Source: CAZTHL01 sp964613585
GTDB lineage: Bacteria > Pseudomonadota > Alphaproteobacteria > DSM-16000 > Inquilinaceae
NCBI GenBank assembly: GCA_964613585.1
Contig: CAZTHL010000002.1
Location: 75,942-139,941 of the forward strand
Direction of reading: 5' to 3'
Length of the DNA: 64,000 nucleotides
Each line of letters begins with the position of its first letter. The stretch's first letter is position 1. Both the position numbers and the translations under genes were made by a program. Positions 17,563 to 26,002 of the stretch are shown here, piece by piece. The notes below the pieces were generated by a model. The model was not told where the DNA came from. It did not search any database and was given only the letters and a program-made list of their open reading frames with translations.

Positions 17563-18960
17563 ATGACCGAGACCCAATTCGACCTTGTGGTGGTTGGCGG
17601 CGGACCCGGCGGCTACGTGGCCGCCATCCGCGCCGCACAGCTCGGCCTGAGCACGGCGCTCATCGAGCGCGAGCACCTGGGCGGCATCTGCCTCAACTGG
17701 GGCTGCATCCCGACCAAGGCTCTGCTCAGGACCTCCGAGATCAACCACCTTCTGCACCATCTCGGTGATTTCGGCTTCTCCGCCTCGGACATCCGCTTCG
17801 ACTTCGACAAGGTCATCCGGCGCTCACGCAAGGTGGCGGGCCAGCTCACGAGCGGCGTCAAGCACCTGCTGCGCAAGAACAAGGTGACGGTCATCGACGG
17901 CCATGCACGGCTCGCCGGCAGCGGCACGCTCACCGTCGAGGCGGGCAGCGAGACGAGGACGGTGCGCGGCAAGCATGTGATCCTGGCGACCGGGGCCCGC
18001 GCGCGCAGCTTGCCGGGGCTCGAGCCGGACGGGACCCGGATCTGGACCTACAAGGAAGCCATGGTGCCCAAGGCGATGCCCCGATCGCTGCTGGTCGTCG
18101 GCTCCGGGGCCATCGGGATCGAGTTCGCCAGCTTCTATCGGAACATGGGCGCGGAGGTGACCGTGGTGGAGATCCTCGACCGAGTGCTGCCGGTCGAGGA
18201 CGAGGAAATCTCGGATTTCGCCCGCAAGGCCTTTGAGAAGCAAGGCATGACAATCCTGACCTCGGCCAAGGTCGAGGCCCTGGCCAAGCAGCCGGACAGC
18301 GTCACGGCCACGATCGACGCCGGCGGCACCAGGACCGAACTGACCGTCGACCGGGTGATCCTGGCCATCGGCATCATTGGCAACACTGAGGATATCGGCC
18401 TGGAGAACACCGCGATCACGGTGGATCGTGGCCACATCCGGGTCGATCCGTGGCTGAGAACCGGCGAGCCGGGCGTCTACGCCATCGGCGACGTCGTCGG
18501 TCCCCCGTGGCTGGCGCACAAGGCGAGCCATGAGGGTGTCATCTGCGTCGAGCGCATCGCCGGCCTGCCGGACGTGCATCCGCTCGATGTCTCCAACATC
18601 CCCGGCTGCACCTACTGCACGCCGCAGGTGGCGAGCGTCGGCCTGACGGAGAAGAAGGCGCGGGAGGCCGGCCACGAGATCCGGGTCGGCCGGTTCCCCT
18701 ATATCGGCAATGGCAAGGCCATTGCCCTCGGCGAGCCGGAGGGGCTGATCAAGACCGTGTTCGACGCGCGCACCGGCGAGCTCCTGGGTGCGCACATGAT
18801 CGGCGCGGAGGTGACCGAGCTGATCCAGGGCTACGGCATCGCCAAGACCCTGGAGACGACGGAAGCCGAGTTGATGCACACGGTCTTCCCGCACCCGACC
18901 CTGTCGGAGATGATGCACGAAAGCGTGCTGAGCGCGTATGACCGCGCCATCCACTTCTGA
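17563..18960 (+). CDS. lpdA: Dihydrolipoyl dehydrogenase (E3)
   Basis: A 465-residue FAD flavoprotein that reoxidises dihydrolipoamide of the pyruvate dehydrogenase complex with NAD. It has the N-terminal FAD motif GGGPGGYVAAIRAAQLG, the redox disulfide GGICLNWGCIPTKA, the NAD-binding GSGAIGIEFA, the second FAD motif VYAIGDVVGPPWLAHKA, and the catalytic His-Glu pair in FPHPTLSEMMHE at the C-terminus. It belongs with pdhABC functionally and is separated from them by the chorismate mutase. Confidence 0.97.
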   Translation: MTETQFDLVVVGGGPGGYVAAIRAAQLGLSTALIEREHLGGICLNWGCIPTKALLRTSEINHLLHHLGDFGFSASDIRFDFDKVIRRSRKVAGQLTSGVKHLLRKNKVTVIDGHARLAGSGTLTVEAGSETRTVRGKHVILATGARARSLPGLEPDGTRIWTYKEAMVPKAMPRSLLVVGSGAIGIEFASFYRNMGAEVTVVEILDRVLPVEDEEISDFARKAFEKQGMTILTSAKVEALAKQPDSVTATIDAGGTRTELTVDRVILAIGIIGNTEDIGLENTAITVDRGHIRVDPWLRTGEPGVYAIGDVVGPPWLAHKASHEGVICVERIAGLPDVHPLDVSNIPGCTYCTPQVASVGLTEKKAREAGHEIRVGRFPYIGNGKAIALGEPEGLIKTVFDARTGELLGAHMIGAEVTELIQGYGIAKTLETTEAELMHTVFPHPTLSEMMHESVLSAYDRAIHF

Positions 18961-19073
18961 CGGAGGGCAGCCCCGCGTCCGCGCCTGCGCGGGGCGGCGC
19001 GCAGACCGCCGGCGGCTTGTCCTCGCCGAGCCGCCCCGGTCGGCCCGGTACCCTTGCGATGGCCGGATCCGTG

Positions 19074-19403
19074 TCAGTTCAGCTGAGCATCGCGGGCCAC
19101 ATAGCGTCCGGCTTCGATCCCGCGAAAGACGTTGTCGATCGCGGGATGCGCCACCGGCCCATTGTCCCCATCCGGCACCAGGTTCTGCTCCGAGACGTAC
19201 GCCACGTACGGACCGTTATCGCCGACCGCGAAAAGATGGTAGAAGGGTTGGTCCTTTCGAGGCCGTACCGCTTCAGGGATCGCCTCCCACCATTCCTCGG
19301 TGTTGCTGAACGTGGGATCGACGTCAAAGATGACGCCCCGGAACGGATAGATCCGATGCCGGACGATGTCCCCGATACGAAAGCGCGCCGAGCGGCTGGG
19401 CAT
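19074..19403 (-). CDS. hspQ: HspQ family heat-shock / protease-modulating protein
   Basis: A 109-residue protein with the HspQ (YccV-like) pattern: ARFRIGDIVRHRIYPFRGVIFDVDPTF, then WWEAIP, QPFYHLFA and YVAYVSEQNL. HspQ proteins bind hemimethylated DNA in vitro and act as specificity-enhancing factors and substrates of Lon. The frame is open to a TTG at 19529, but the ATG at 19403 has a purine-rich site (GAGGGAGA) upstream and gives the normal length. I looked for a sigma-32 promoter upstream and found none convincing. It is divergent from lipA. Confidence 0.9.
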   Translation of the reverse strand: MPSRSARFRIGDIVRHRIYPFRGVIFDVDPTFSNTEEWWEAIPEAVRPRKDQPFYHLFAVGDNGPYVAYVSEQNLVPDGDNGPVAHPAIDNVFRGIEAGRYVARDAQLN

Positions 19404-19794
19404 GGTTCGGTCTCCCTCGGACACGACCGACCGCGTTCGGTCGTCGCCCGGTACCAAAGTCCCCCTTTCCGGCGCGAGCAAGGGGAAATCGAGCGGACGG
19501 GCCGGCTGGCGGTCACCCCGGAGCGGCAAGCGGATCGGCGCCCGGCCCGGAACCCGGCTGCCGCCCGGCTGTCATTGCTGCTGGCCGACGACGCCTCGAC
19601 AATGACGTGGGCATGGCACCACGGTGCCTCGCCGTACATGGAATATTGGCGGATCGATGCTTGAATGACAGGCTCGATCGCGCCCCGGGAGAGGGCGACA
19701 GGATGTGGCGCCCCGTCTCGGGCGGCTTGGAGGGAACTGGGAACGCGGCTATGTTTCGGTTTAGTGTTCTTCGTTGACGGATCTGTCGAGGTTC
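19404..19794. other. Divergent intergenic region hspQ-lipA
   Basis: About 390 nt without a supported gene. It must hold promoters for both flanking genes. The only reasonable signal I found is the lipA-facing pair listed separately at 19727-19755. No structured RNA or repeat was recognised. Confidence 0.5.
19727..19755 (+). promoter_or_regulatory. Possible promoter for lipA
   Basis: TTGGAG (19727-19732) and TATGTT (19750-19755) are 17 nt apart, 40 nt upstream of the lipA ATG. The -10 matches 4/6 and the -35 3/6, so this is a weak assignment resting on spacing and position. Confidence 0.33.
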
Positions 19795-20787
19795 ATGCCC
19801 ATGGCCGCCGCGGTCGAGAAAGCGCGACATCCCGAGAAGCTGCATCGGCCGGACCAGCCGGTTCGCCGGAAGCCCGACTGGATCCGCGTCAAGGCGCCGG
19901 GGTCCCGGGAATATCGTGATCTGCACCGATTGATGCGCGAGCTGCGTCTCAACACGGTGTGCGAGGAGGCCGCCTGCCCGAACATCGGCGAGTGCTGGAG
20001 CCATGGCCACGCCACGGTGATGATTCTGGGCGAGGTGTGCACGCGCGCCTGCGCGTTCTGCAACGTCGCGACCGGCCGACCCGACCGTCTCGATCCCCAT
20101 GAGCCGGAGCGTGTCGCGGCGGCATGCGCCGAGCTCGGCTTGAGCCACATCGTCATCACCTCCGTCGACCGGGACGATCTTCCGGACGGCGGCGCGCAGC
20201 ATTTCGCCAACGTCATCGTCGCGGTCCGTGAGCGGGCGCCGGACACGACGATCGAGGTGCTGACCCCCGACTTCATGCGCAAGCCGGGGGCGGCGGAGAC
20301 GGTCATGGCCGCGCGGCCGGACGTGTTCAACCACAATCTCGAGACCGTGCCGCGGCTCTATCCGACCATCCGGCCCGGCGCGCGCTATTTCGTGTCGCTG
20401 CAGCTGCTTGCGCGGGTGAAGGAGCTCGATCCGTCGATCTTCACGAAGTCGGGCCTCATGGTCGGGCTCGGTGAATCCGACGAGGAGGTCTACCAGGTCA
20501 TGGACGACCAGCGCGCGGCGGACGTCGATTTTCTGACCATCGGACAGTACCTCCAGCCCACGCCGAAGCACGCGGCGGTCGACCGCTTCGTCTCGCCCGA
20601 CCAGTTCGCACGGTTCGAGGGCGTGGCCCGCGGCAAAGGCTTCCTGATGGTGTCGGCGACTCCCTTGACGCGATCGTCCTACCTGGCGGGAGATGACTTC
20701 GTGAAGCTGAAGGCGGCGCGTGAGGCCAAGCTGGCGGGGCTTTCCAGCATGACGCTGGCGGACCTCGCCTCCCCGCCGGCATCGTGA
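19795..20787 (+). CDS. lipA: Lipoyl synthase
   Basis: A 330-residue radical-SAM enzyme inserting two sulfurs into octanoylated lipoyl domains, such as those of PdhB and PdhC encoded here. It shows the auxiliary cluster cysteines CEEAACPNIGEC, the radical-SAM motif CTRACAFC, and the C-terminal RSSY serine ligand motif. An in-frame TTG at 19774 exists, but the ATG at 19795 has GAGG just upstream. The neighbouring Coq10-like gene starts 43 bp downstream. Confidence 0.96.
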   Translation: MPMAAAVEKARHPEKLHRPDQPVRRKPDWIRVKAPGSREYRDLHRLMRELRLNTVCEEAACPNIGECWSHGHATVMILGEVCTRACAFCNVATGRPDRLDPHEPERVAAACAELGLSHIVITSVDRDDLPDGGAQHFANVIVAVRERAPDTTIEVLTPDFMRKPGAAETVMAARPDVFNHNLETVPRLYPTIRPGARYFVSLQLLARVKELDPSIFTKSGLMVGLGESDEEVYQVMDDQRAADVDFLTIGQYLQPTPKHAAVDRFVSPDQFARFEGVARGKGFLMVSATPLTRSSYLAGDDFVKLKAAREAKLAGLSSMTLADLASPPAS

Positions 20788-20830
20788 CCGGCTCGCCGCC
20801 ATCGCAGCCAAGAAAGCGCCACCATCAGCC

Positions 20831-21316
20831 ATGCCGACGCACGCCGAAAAACGGGTGCTGCCGTATCGCCCGGAGCAGATGTTCGACCTCGTGGCGGACG
20901 TCCAGCAATACCCCCAGTTCCTGCCGTGGTGCCTCGCGGCGCGCATCCGCCGGCGGGAACGTGATGCGATCACGGCGGACCTGGTCATCGGCTTCAAGAT
21001 GATCCGGGAGAAATTCACCAGCCGGGTCGAGATGAGCCGACCGGAGCGGATTGACGTCGCCTATATCGAAGGCCCGCTCCGTTACCTGAACAACCATTGG
21101 TCGTTCCGGCCGCACCCGGACGGGTGCGAAGTCGACTTCTACGTCGATTTCGAGTTCCGGTCGAAGGTTCTGCAAAAGATGATCGGCGCCTTGTTCAACG
21201 AGGCATTCCGTCGGATGGTGGCGGCGTTCGAGGCACGCGCCGAGGAGCTTTACGGAACCGGCCGTCGCACCGACCGAAGCCTCGCGGCGCGGGAGTCTGT
21301 TTCAACCAGCTCCTGA
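20831..21316 (+). CDS. Coq10/RatA-like SRPBCC (START-type) lipid-binding protein
   Basis: A 161-residue single-domain protein. It has LPYRPEQMFDLVADVQQYPQFLPWC at the N-terminus and FRSKVLQKMIGALFNEAFRRMVAAFE at the C-terminus, the signature of the ubiquinone-binding Coq10 / RatA family. In alphaproteobacteria the gene follows lipA and is thought to assist quinone function; the RatA toxin name from E. coli should not be taken as evidence of toxicity. The last 20 residues are a poorly conserved tail. Confidence 0.88.
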   Translation: MPTHAEKRVLPYRPEQMFDLVADVQQYPQFLPWCLAARIRRRERDAITADLVIGFKMIREKFTSRVEMSRPERIDVAYIEGPLRYLNNHWSFRPHPDGCEVDFYVDFEFRSKVLQKMIGALFNEAFRRMVAAFEARAEELYGTGRRTDRSLAARESVSTSS

Positions 21317-21327
21317 GGCCGTGGCGC

Positions 21328-22179
21328 TCACCTCTGCCGCTGCACCGCGGGCGTCCCGGGCCCGCCCATCTCGAAATAGACACGTGCCTCGGTGGCGTCG
21401 CGCGTCCCCATGCGTGCCCTGAGGCATTCGGGCACCCGCGCCGCCTCCCGGGCGACGCACGCGGCGATCAGCGCGTCAAGAGCATCCCCGCCGGCATTGT
21501 CGAGCAGCCGCCGCCGATCGGCGGCGGCGATGCGCAGGCCTTGACGCTCCAACCCGGCAAGGATCCGGTCACGCTCGGCTGCCGCTGCGGACGCCGGTCC
21601 CTTGTAGGGTCGATAGAGGCCGATCTTCTTGAGAGCCGATCCGGGACAGACCTCGATCAGCACGGAACGCTGCCGCGGACCCGGCTCCATGAGGGGAGCG
21701 ACGGCCGCGTCTCCGGCGCTCACCAAAGGCCCGATAATCTCCCGCAAGGCCCAGAAGGTCTGCCGGAACAAGCGCAGATTGTAGGCGGACCACGGCGTCC
21801 GGGCCTCGGTGTCGCAGTCGCGCCTGAGCTCGCGCCCTGCCGACCGGGCTTGGCACCAGGCGCGGAATTGCTCCGGAGACTCGAAAGCATCGGTGAAGCC
21901 CTCGATGAAGTCCCGCCAGCACCGTCCCTCCAACAACGGCTCGGGCAGGCTGAACGGCACATCGAGGCCGTACAACGTCGTGTGCCCCTTGCTGATGAAC
22001 CGGCGCAGCGCGGCGAACGCTCCGGGACGTGATCGGTCGCCTTCGGGCAGGTCCCGGGCCGGAAGCAGCGCTACGAGCCTCGGGGCGGTCGGTTCGATCT
22101 CCAGAACCGCGATCCAGATCCGGTCACCGGCGTCCCGGGCGCCGCTGATATCGATGCCAACCACGCGATGAAACGGCAT
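21328..22179 (-). CDS. DUF429 family protein (predicted RNase H-like nuclease)
   Basis: A 283-residue protein beginning MPFHRVVGIDISGARDAGDRIW. The GIDISGA start, LYGLDVPFSLP and CPGSALK segments, and the C-terminal DALDALIAACVAREA with acidic residues, fit DUF429, which is predicted to have an RNase-H fold. No function is established. I use the ATG at 22179; the frame runs on into cinA without meaning. It converges on the Coq10-like gene and is separated from cinA by a repeat element that fills the whole gap. Confidence 0.72.
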   Translation of the reverse strand: MPFHRVVGIDISGARDAGDRIWIAVLEIEPTAPRLVALLPARDLPEGDRSRPGAFAALRRFISKGHTTLYGLDVPFSLPEPLLEGRCWRDFIEGFTDAFESPEQFRAWCQARSAGRELRRDCDTEARTPWSAYNLRLFRQTFWALREIIGPLVSAGDAAVAPLMEPGPRQRSVLIEVCPGSALKKIGLYRPYKGPASAAAAERDRILAGLERQGLRIAAADRRRLLDNAGGDALDALIAACVAREAARVPECLRARMGTRDATEARVYFEMGGPGTPAVQRQR

Positions 22180-22196
22180 CGGCACGAGCTCAAGGC

Positions 22197-22326
22197 CTAG
22201 ATCATTTCCGGCTCCCGTGGCATCGCCGGCCGCTCCCCCGCTTGGCCGCCCGACGACGGCATGCTTGGGGTGGCCGGGCGAGGGAGCGGGCCGGTGCCGA
22301 TTCCGCGCCACGCGGGAACGCTCTAG
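22197..22326. repeat. Intergenic CTAG-ended palindromic element, fullest copy
   Basis: An about 130-bp stretch bounded by CTAG on both sides. The two ends are related as imperfect inverted repeats (CTAGA-C-TT-CCG...GTGGC), and the right part forms a hairpin TTCCGCG-cca-CGCGGGAA (22301-22318). The left 75 bp closely matches 59203-59275; the right 43 bp matches 44694-44736. The final CTAG provides the TAG stop codon of cinA on the minus strand. It occupies nearly the entire gap between the DUF429 gene and cinA. It looks like a MITE- or REP-type nonautonomous repeat. Confidence 0.75.
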
Positions 22327-22823
22327 CGCGGCTCGGCCACCGCCATGTCGATCAGCCAGCTCAGCGCGGTCTCCACGCTGGCCAGACGCACGGCCGAACG
22401 GTCTCCTGGGTAATGCCGGTGCCTTGCCTGGGTCCCGTGCCCGCGCCGCCCGAGACCGAAATGGACCAGGCCGACCGGCTTGTCGGCGGTGCCTCCGCCG
22501 GGGCCGGCAATGCCGGAGATGGCGATCGCCAGATCCGCCGCGGACCGCTCGAGAACGCCTTCTGTCATGGCCTTGACCACCTCGGCGCTGACCGCGCCGT
22601 GCGTCTCGATCAGCGCCAGGGGCACGCCGAGCATCTCCGTCTTGGCCCGATTGGAGTAGCTGACATAGGCCCGGTCGACCACGGCCGACGAGCCCGGAAT
22701 CTCGGTCAGACAACCGGCGAGCAAGCCGCCCGTGCAGCTCTCGGCACTGGCGAGCGTGAGCCTTCGGCTCCGACAGTGCTCGATCACGGTGCCGGCGAGG
22801 TCGATGAGCGAATGAGGAAACAT
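22323..22823 (-). CDS. cinA: CinA C-terminal domain protein (nicotinamide-nucleotide amidase family)
   Basis: A 166-residue stand-alone CinA-C domain: LTLASAESCTGGLLAGCLTEIPGSSAVVDRAYVSYSNRAK with the catalytic Ser, then EMLGVPLALIETHGAVS and AIAISGIAGPGGGT. This domain deamidates nicotinamide mononucleotide (PncC activity) in characterised relatives. The start at 22823 overlaps pgpA by 40 nt in another frame. The stop codon TAG is formed by the end of an adjoining repeat element. It is last in ispDF-pgpA-cinA. Confidence 0.92.
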   Translation of the reverse strand: MFPHSLIDLAGTVIEHCRSRRLTLASAESCTGGLLAGCLTEIPGSSAVVDRAYVSYSNRAKTEMLGVPLALIETHGAVSAEVVKAMTEGVLERSAADLAIAISGIAGPGGGTADKPVGLVHFGLGRRGHGTQARHRHYPGDRSAVRLASVETALSWLIDMAVAEPR

Positions 22824-23314
22824 GATTCCCAGCCGATCAGGTGCGCGATGAGGACGGTCAGTCCTCCGGCATAGGCGCCCGCCACGAGATCGTCCAGCAT
22901 CACGCCGAAGCCGCTCCTCGTCCGGCGGTCGATCCGGGAGGCCGGCCAGGGCTTGGTGATGTCGAGAACACGAAACAGCAGGAAGGCGATCGGATACAAC
23001 CAAGGATCGAACGCCACCGGGACCAGCGCCAGCCACTGGCCGGCCGCCTCGTCCACGACCACGCTGCTGGAATCGGGCTCCTGTCGGCACGCATAGTCCG
23101 CGGCCCAGATGCCGATCACGGTGGCGAGCACGACGGCCACCGCCAGCCCCGCCGGCCCCCACAGCCAGACGATGGCGGCGGCGGGCGGAAGCGCTGCCAG
23201 CGAGCCCCAGGTGCCCGGGGCGATACGGATCAAGCCGATTCCGCCGAGGGTGGCAATGAAGCCGGCCGGGTGACGCAGGCTGGCGCCGTCCGGCATGCGG
23301 CGGAACCACGGCAT
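22784..23314 (-). CDS. pgpA: Phosphatidylglycerophosphatase A
   Basis: A 176-residue membrane protein with several hydrophobic segments and the PgpA motifs GTWGSLAALPPA, DYACRQEPDSSSVVVDEAAGQW, the acidic catalytic FRVLDITKPWPASRID and GFGVMLDDLVAGAYAG. It dephosphorylates phosphatidylglycerophosphate to phosphatidylglycerol in the inner membrane. The start chosen (23314) lies 10 bp after the ispDF stop; the frame is open further upstream into ispDF. Confidence 0.93.
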   Translation of the reverse strand: MPWFRRMPDGASLRHPAGFIATLGGIGLIRIAPGTWGSLAALPPAAAIVWLWGPAGLAVAVVLATVIGIWAADYACRQEPDSSSVVVDEAAGQWLALVPVAFDPWLYPIAFLLFRVLDITKPWPASRIDRRTRSGFGVMLDDLVAGAYAGGLTVLIAHLIGWESCFLIRSSTSPAP

Positions 23315-23324
23315 GCCTCTCCGA

Positions 23325-24476
23325 TCAAGCCCTGAGCCGGACCGTGGCCGTCGCCAGAGCCGCGATGCCCTCGCCGCGGCCGAGGAATCCAAGCCCTTCG
23401 GTCGTGGTGGCCTTAACGTTGACCCGATCATCGGGAATCTCGAGGAGCGTCGCGACCCGTCCCCTCATGGCGGCGCGGACTGGAGCGATCTTCGGCCGCT
23501 CGCACAGCAGCGTGACATCAACGTTGGTGATCTTCCCCGCGCGTTCGCCGATGAGCGCGACCGCATGTCGCACGAACAGCCCGCTGTCCGCCCCGCGCCA
23601 TTGCGGGTCGCTGGGTGGAAAGTGCTGGCCGATATCGCCCGCGCCAATGGCGCCCAGCAGCGCGTCGGTCAGCGCGTGCAAACCGACATCGGCGTCGGAA
23701 TGGCCGATCAGCGATTGATCGTGCGGCACATGCAGGCCGCAAAGGATGAGCCCATCGCCGTCGCCGAGGCGATGAACGTCAAAGCCCTGACCCACCCGGG
23801 TCTCCCCGGCAGCGGCGATCAGCCGCTCGGCGCGATGAAGGTCGTCTTCCGTCGTCACTTTGATATTCTCAGGGTCTCCGGCGACCAGGGCAACCGGCAA
23901 CATGCAGTGCTCGGCCACGGCCGCATCGTCGGTGAGTTCCTCGCCGGCACAGGCCCGATGCGCGGCCAGAATGTCGGCGAAGTGGAACCCCTGGGGCGTC
24001 TGGGCCCGCCAGAGACCGCTGCGATCGATCGTGCCCGCGCTGAACCCACCCTGCTCACGCTTGACGGTGTCGGTGAGCGGCAGCGCGGCGATGGCCCCCG
24101 GGCTCTCCTCGAGCGCCAGGCACACGCGGTCGATGGTGCCGGCATCGACGAGCGGACGGGCGCCATCATGGATCAACACGGTTCGCGGCGCCCGGGCCGC
24201 GCACGCCTCGAGGCCGAGCCGGACACTTTCCTGCCGCGAGCCGCCCCCGGCTATCGGCGGCGGCAGGTTGAGACGCGCCAGGGCCTGATCGCACAGCTCC
24301 CTGTGCGCTGGATCAATGACGACCCGGACAGCGTCCACCAACGGGTGGCGCAGGAAGGCGCTGACCGTGCGACGCAGCATCGGCTCGCCGGCCACGGTGC
24401 GATATTGCTTGGGAACGGATCCGCCGAGGCGTGTTCCGCGGCCGGCGGCGACGATGAGGGCAAGGCAACTGGACAT
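23325..24476 (-). CDS. ispDF: Bifunctional IspD/IspF (MEP-pathway cytidylyltransferase and cyclodiphosphate synthase)
   Basis: A 383-residue fusion. Residues 1-225 are the CDP-ME synthase (ALIVAAGRGTRLGG at the N-terminus, HDGARPLVD in the middle). Residues about 230-383 are MECDP synthase (GFDVHRLGDGDGLILCG with zinc His/Asp residues, HSDADVGLHALTDALLGA, and ATTTEGLGFLGRGEGIAA). It catalyses two non-consecutive steps of isoprenoid synthesis. The fusion is common in alphaproteobacteria. It is divergent from ntrB. Confidence 0.96.
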   Translation of the reverse strand: MSSCLALIVAAGRGTRLGGSVPKQYRTVAGEPMLRRTVSAFLRHPLVDAVRVVIDPAHRELCDQALARLNLPPPIAGGGSRQESVRLGLEACAARAPRTVLIHDGARPLVDAGTIDRVCLALEESPGAIAALPLTDTVKREQGGFSAGTIDRSGLWRAQTPQGFHFADILAAHRACAGEELTDDAAVAEHCMLPVALVAGDPENIKVTTEDDLHRAERLIAAAGETRVGQGFDVHRLGDGDGLILCGLHVPHDQSLIGHSDADVGLHALTDALLGAIGAGDIGQHFPPSDPQWRGADSGLFVRHAVALIGERAGKITNVDVTLLCERPKIAPVRAAMRGRVATLLEIPDDRVNVKATTTEGLGFLGRGEGIAALATATVRLRA

Positions 24477-24853
24477 GGGGCGGTCACGCTTTAGGCAGAC
24501 GCTCCGAACGGACAGGCAGAGGCGGAAGACGGAAGCGTTAACCCAAACGGATCCGCATGACCACCCACGGCCTCAGTTTCACACGACCACGTTAACAGAC
24601 GGCGCCTATTGCGCATTCGTGAATTCCCGCTAAACTGATGAAAAAATCACCAAACGACAAGGCTGCCTAACGGGTGAGCACAGGGTACGGATGGGGCATG
24701 GGACTTGAGCGTGATTGACGGGCTGAAGGGGATGCCGGAGCCGCGGTCCGGCACGACGGCGGCGTCACCTCCACACGGTGGCGCCGGGCACATTTGGCTG
24801 GCAACGAGAGAGGAGGCTGCACCCCGCGTCCTTCGTCACGAAGAAGGGGGCGC
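24477..24853. other. Divergent intergenic region ispDF-ntrB
   Basis: About 375 nt with no supported gene. A relatively AT-rich stretch (24,590-24,660) contains TTGCGC and TAAACT 16 nt apart, a weak promoter candidate facing ntrB. In many alphaproteobacteria a dusB/nifR3 gene lies directly upstream of ntrB; none is present here. Confidence 0.5.
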
Positions 24854-26002
24854 ATGATGGCGCGGCTTGCCGCAAGCGTCGTTCGGCGCCCCCCCGCCCG
24901 AGGTCCCAGGGTCGACCCGTTTGCCATTCTGAACGCGATGGCGGAGCCGCTTCTTGTGATCGATCGGCATCATGTCGTGCGGTATGTCAATTTCGAGGCT
25001 CAGCAATTCTTCGATACGGGCGAGTCGGCTCTGGTCGACCGGCCGCTCAGTGATCTGCTCCCCCCGGACAGTCCGGTGTTCGCTCTGATCACCCAGGTTC
25101 TGGCGCAGAACCACAGCATGTCGAACATCGGCATGACGCTGGACGCGCCGCGAACCGGTCGTCGGGTCGCCACGGTCACGGCCGGGCCGATGGGTGACCC
25201 GCCCTCGCGGGTGGTCATGACCATCCATGAGGTCTCGATCACCCGCCGCATCGACAATCAGCTGACGCATCGGGGCGCGGCACGGTCCGTCACGGCGATG
25301 GCCGCGATCCTGGCGCACGAGGTCAAGAACCCGCTGTCGGGGATCCGCGGTGCCGCACAGCTGCTCGAGAGCAGCGCTGACGACAATGACCGCATTCTGA
25401 CCCGCTTGATCTGTGACGAGGCCGACCGCATCGTCGCTCTGGTCGACCGCATGGAGGTGTTCTCGGACCGACGGCCGATCGAGCGGGGTCCGGTCAACAT
25501 CCATACGGTGCTGGAGCATGTGCGCCGATTGGCCCAAAGCGGCTTCGGCAGGTCCGTCCGTTTCGTCGAGCGTTACGACCCATCGCTGCCGCCCGTCTAC
25601 GGCAATCGAGACCAGTTGGTTCAGGTCTTCCTCAATCTCGTCAAGAACGCGGTCGAGGCAGGGCCCGAGATCGGCGCCGAGGTGGTGCTGTGGACCGCCT
25701 ACCAGCGTGGTGTCAGCGTGGTCGCCCCGGGTACGCAACGCCGGCTGCACCTGCCGCTTGCGGTCAGCGTCCAGGACAATGGCGCGGGCATCCCGGAGGA
25801 TCTGCAGGACCACCTGTTCGATGCCTTCGTGTCGGGCAAAAGCACGGGCACGGGCCTCGGCCTTGCCCTGGTCGCCAAGATCGTCGGCGATCACGGCGGC
25901 GTCATCGGATTCGAGAGCGAGCCGCGGCGGACCGTCTTCAAGGTTTCTCTGCCGATGTACTCCGGGAGGGCTCCCGGGACCGTCGAAGAGGAGGGCCGCT
26001 GA
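24854..26002 (+). CDS. ntrB: Nitrogen regulation sensor histidine kinase NtrB
   Basis: A 382-residue cytosolic kinase: N-terminal PAS domain (about 22-135, NAMAEPLLVIDRHHVVRYVN), dimerisation/phosphoacceptor helix with the His in AAILAHEVKNPLSGIRGAAQLL, and ATPase domain (NLVKNAVEAG, DNGAGIP, TGTGLGLALV). It phosphorylates NtrC under nitrogen limitation, normally controlled by PII. The ATG at 24854 is preceded by AAGAAGGGGG; upstream in-frame codons are unlikely. Its stop overlaps the ntrC ATG by one base, indicating coupling. Confidence 0.95.
   Translation: MMARLAASVVRRPPARGPRVDPFAILNAMAEPLLVIDRHHVVRYVNFEAQQFFDTGESALVDRPLSDLLPPDSPVFALITQVLAQNHSMSNIGMTLDAPRTGRRVATVTAGPMGDPPSRVVMTIHEVSITRRIDNQLTHRGAARSVTAMAAILAHEVKNPLSGIRGAAQLLESSADDNDRILTRLICDEADRIVALVDRMEVFSDRRPIERGPVNIHTVLEHVRRLAQSGFGRSVRFVERYDPSLPPVYGNRDQLVQVFLNLVKNAVEAGPEIGAEVVLWTAYQRGVSVVAPGTQRRLHLPLAVSVQDNGAGIPEDLQDHLFDAFVSGKSTGTGLGLALVAKIVGDHGGVIGFESEPRRTVFKVSLPMYSGRAPGTVEEEGR

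Noticed and set aside
19404..19530. Sigma-32 promoter for hspQ
   Set aside because: No pair resembling CTTG and CCCCAT at suitable spacing was found on the minus strand.
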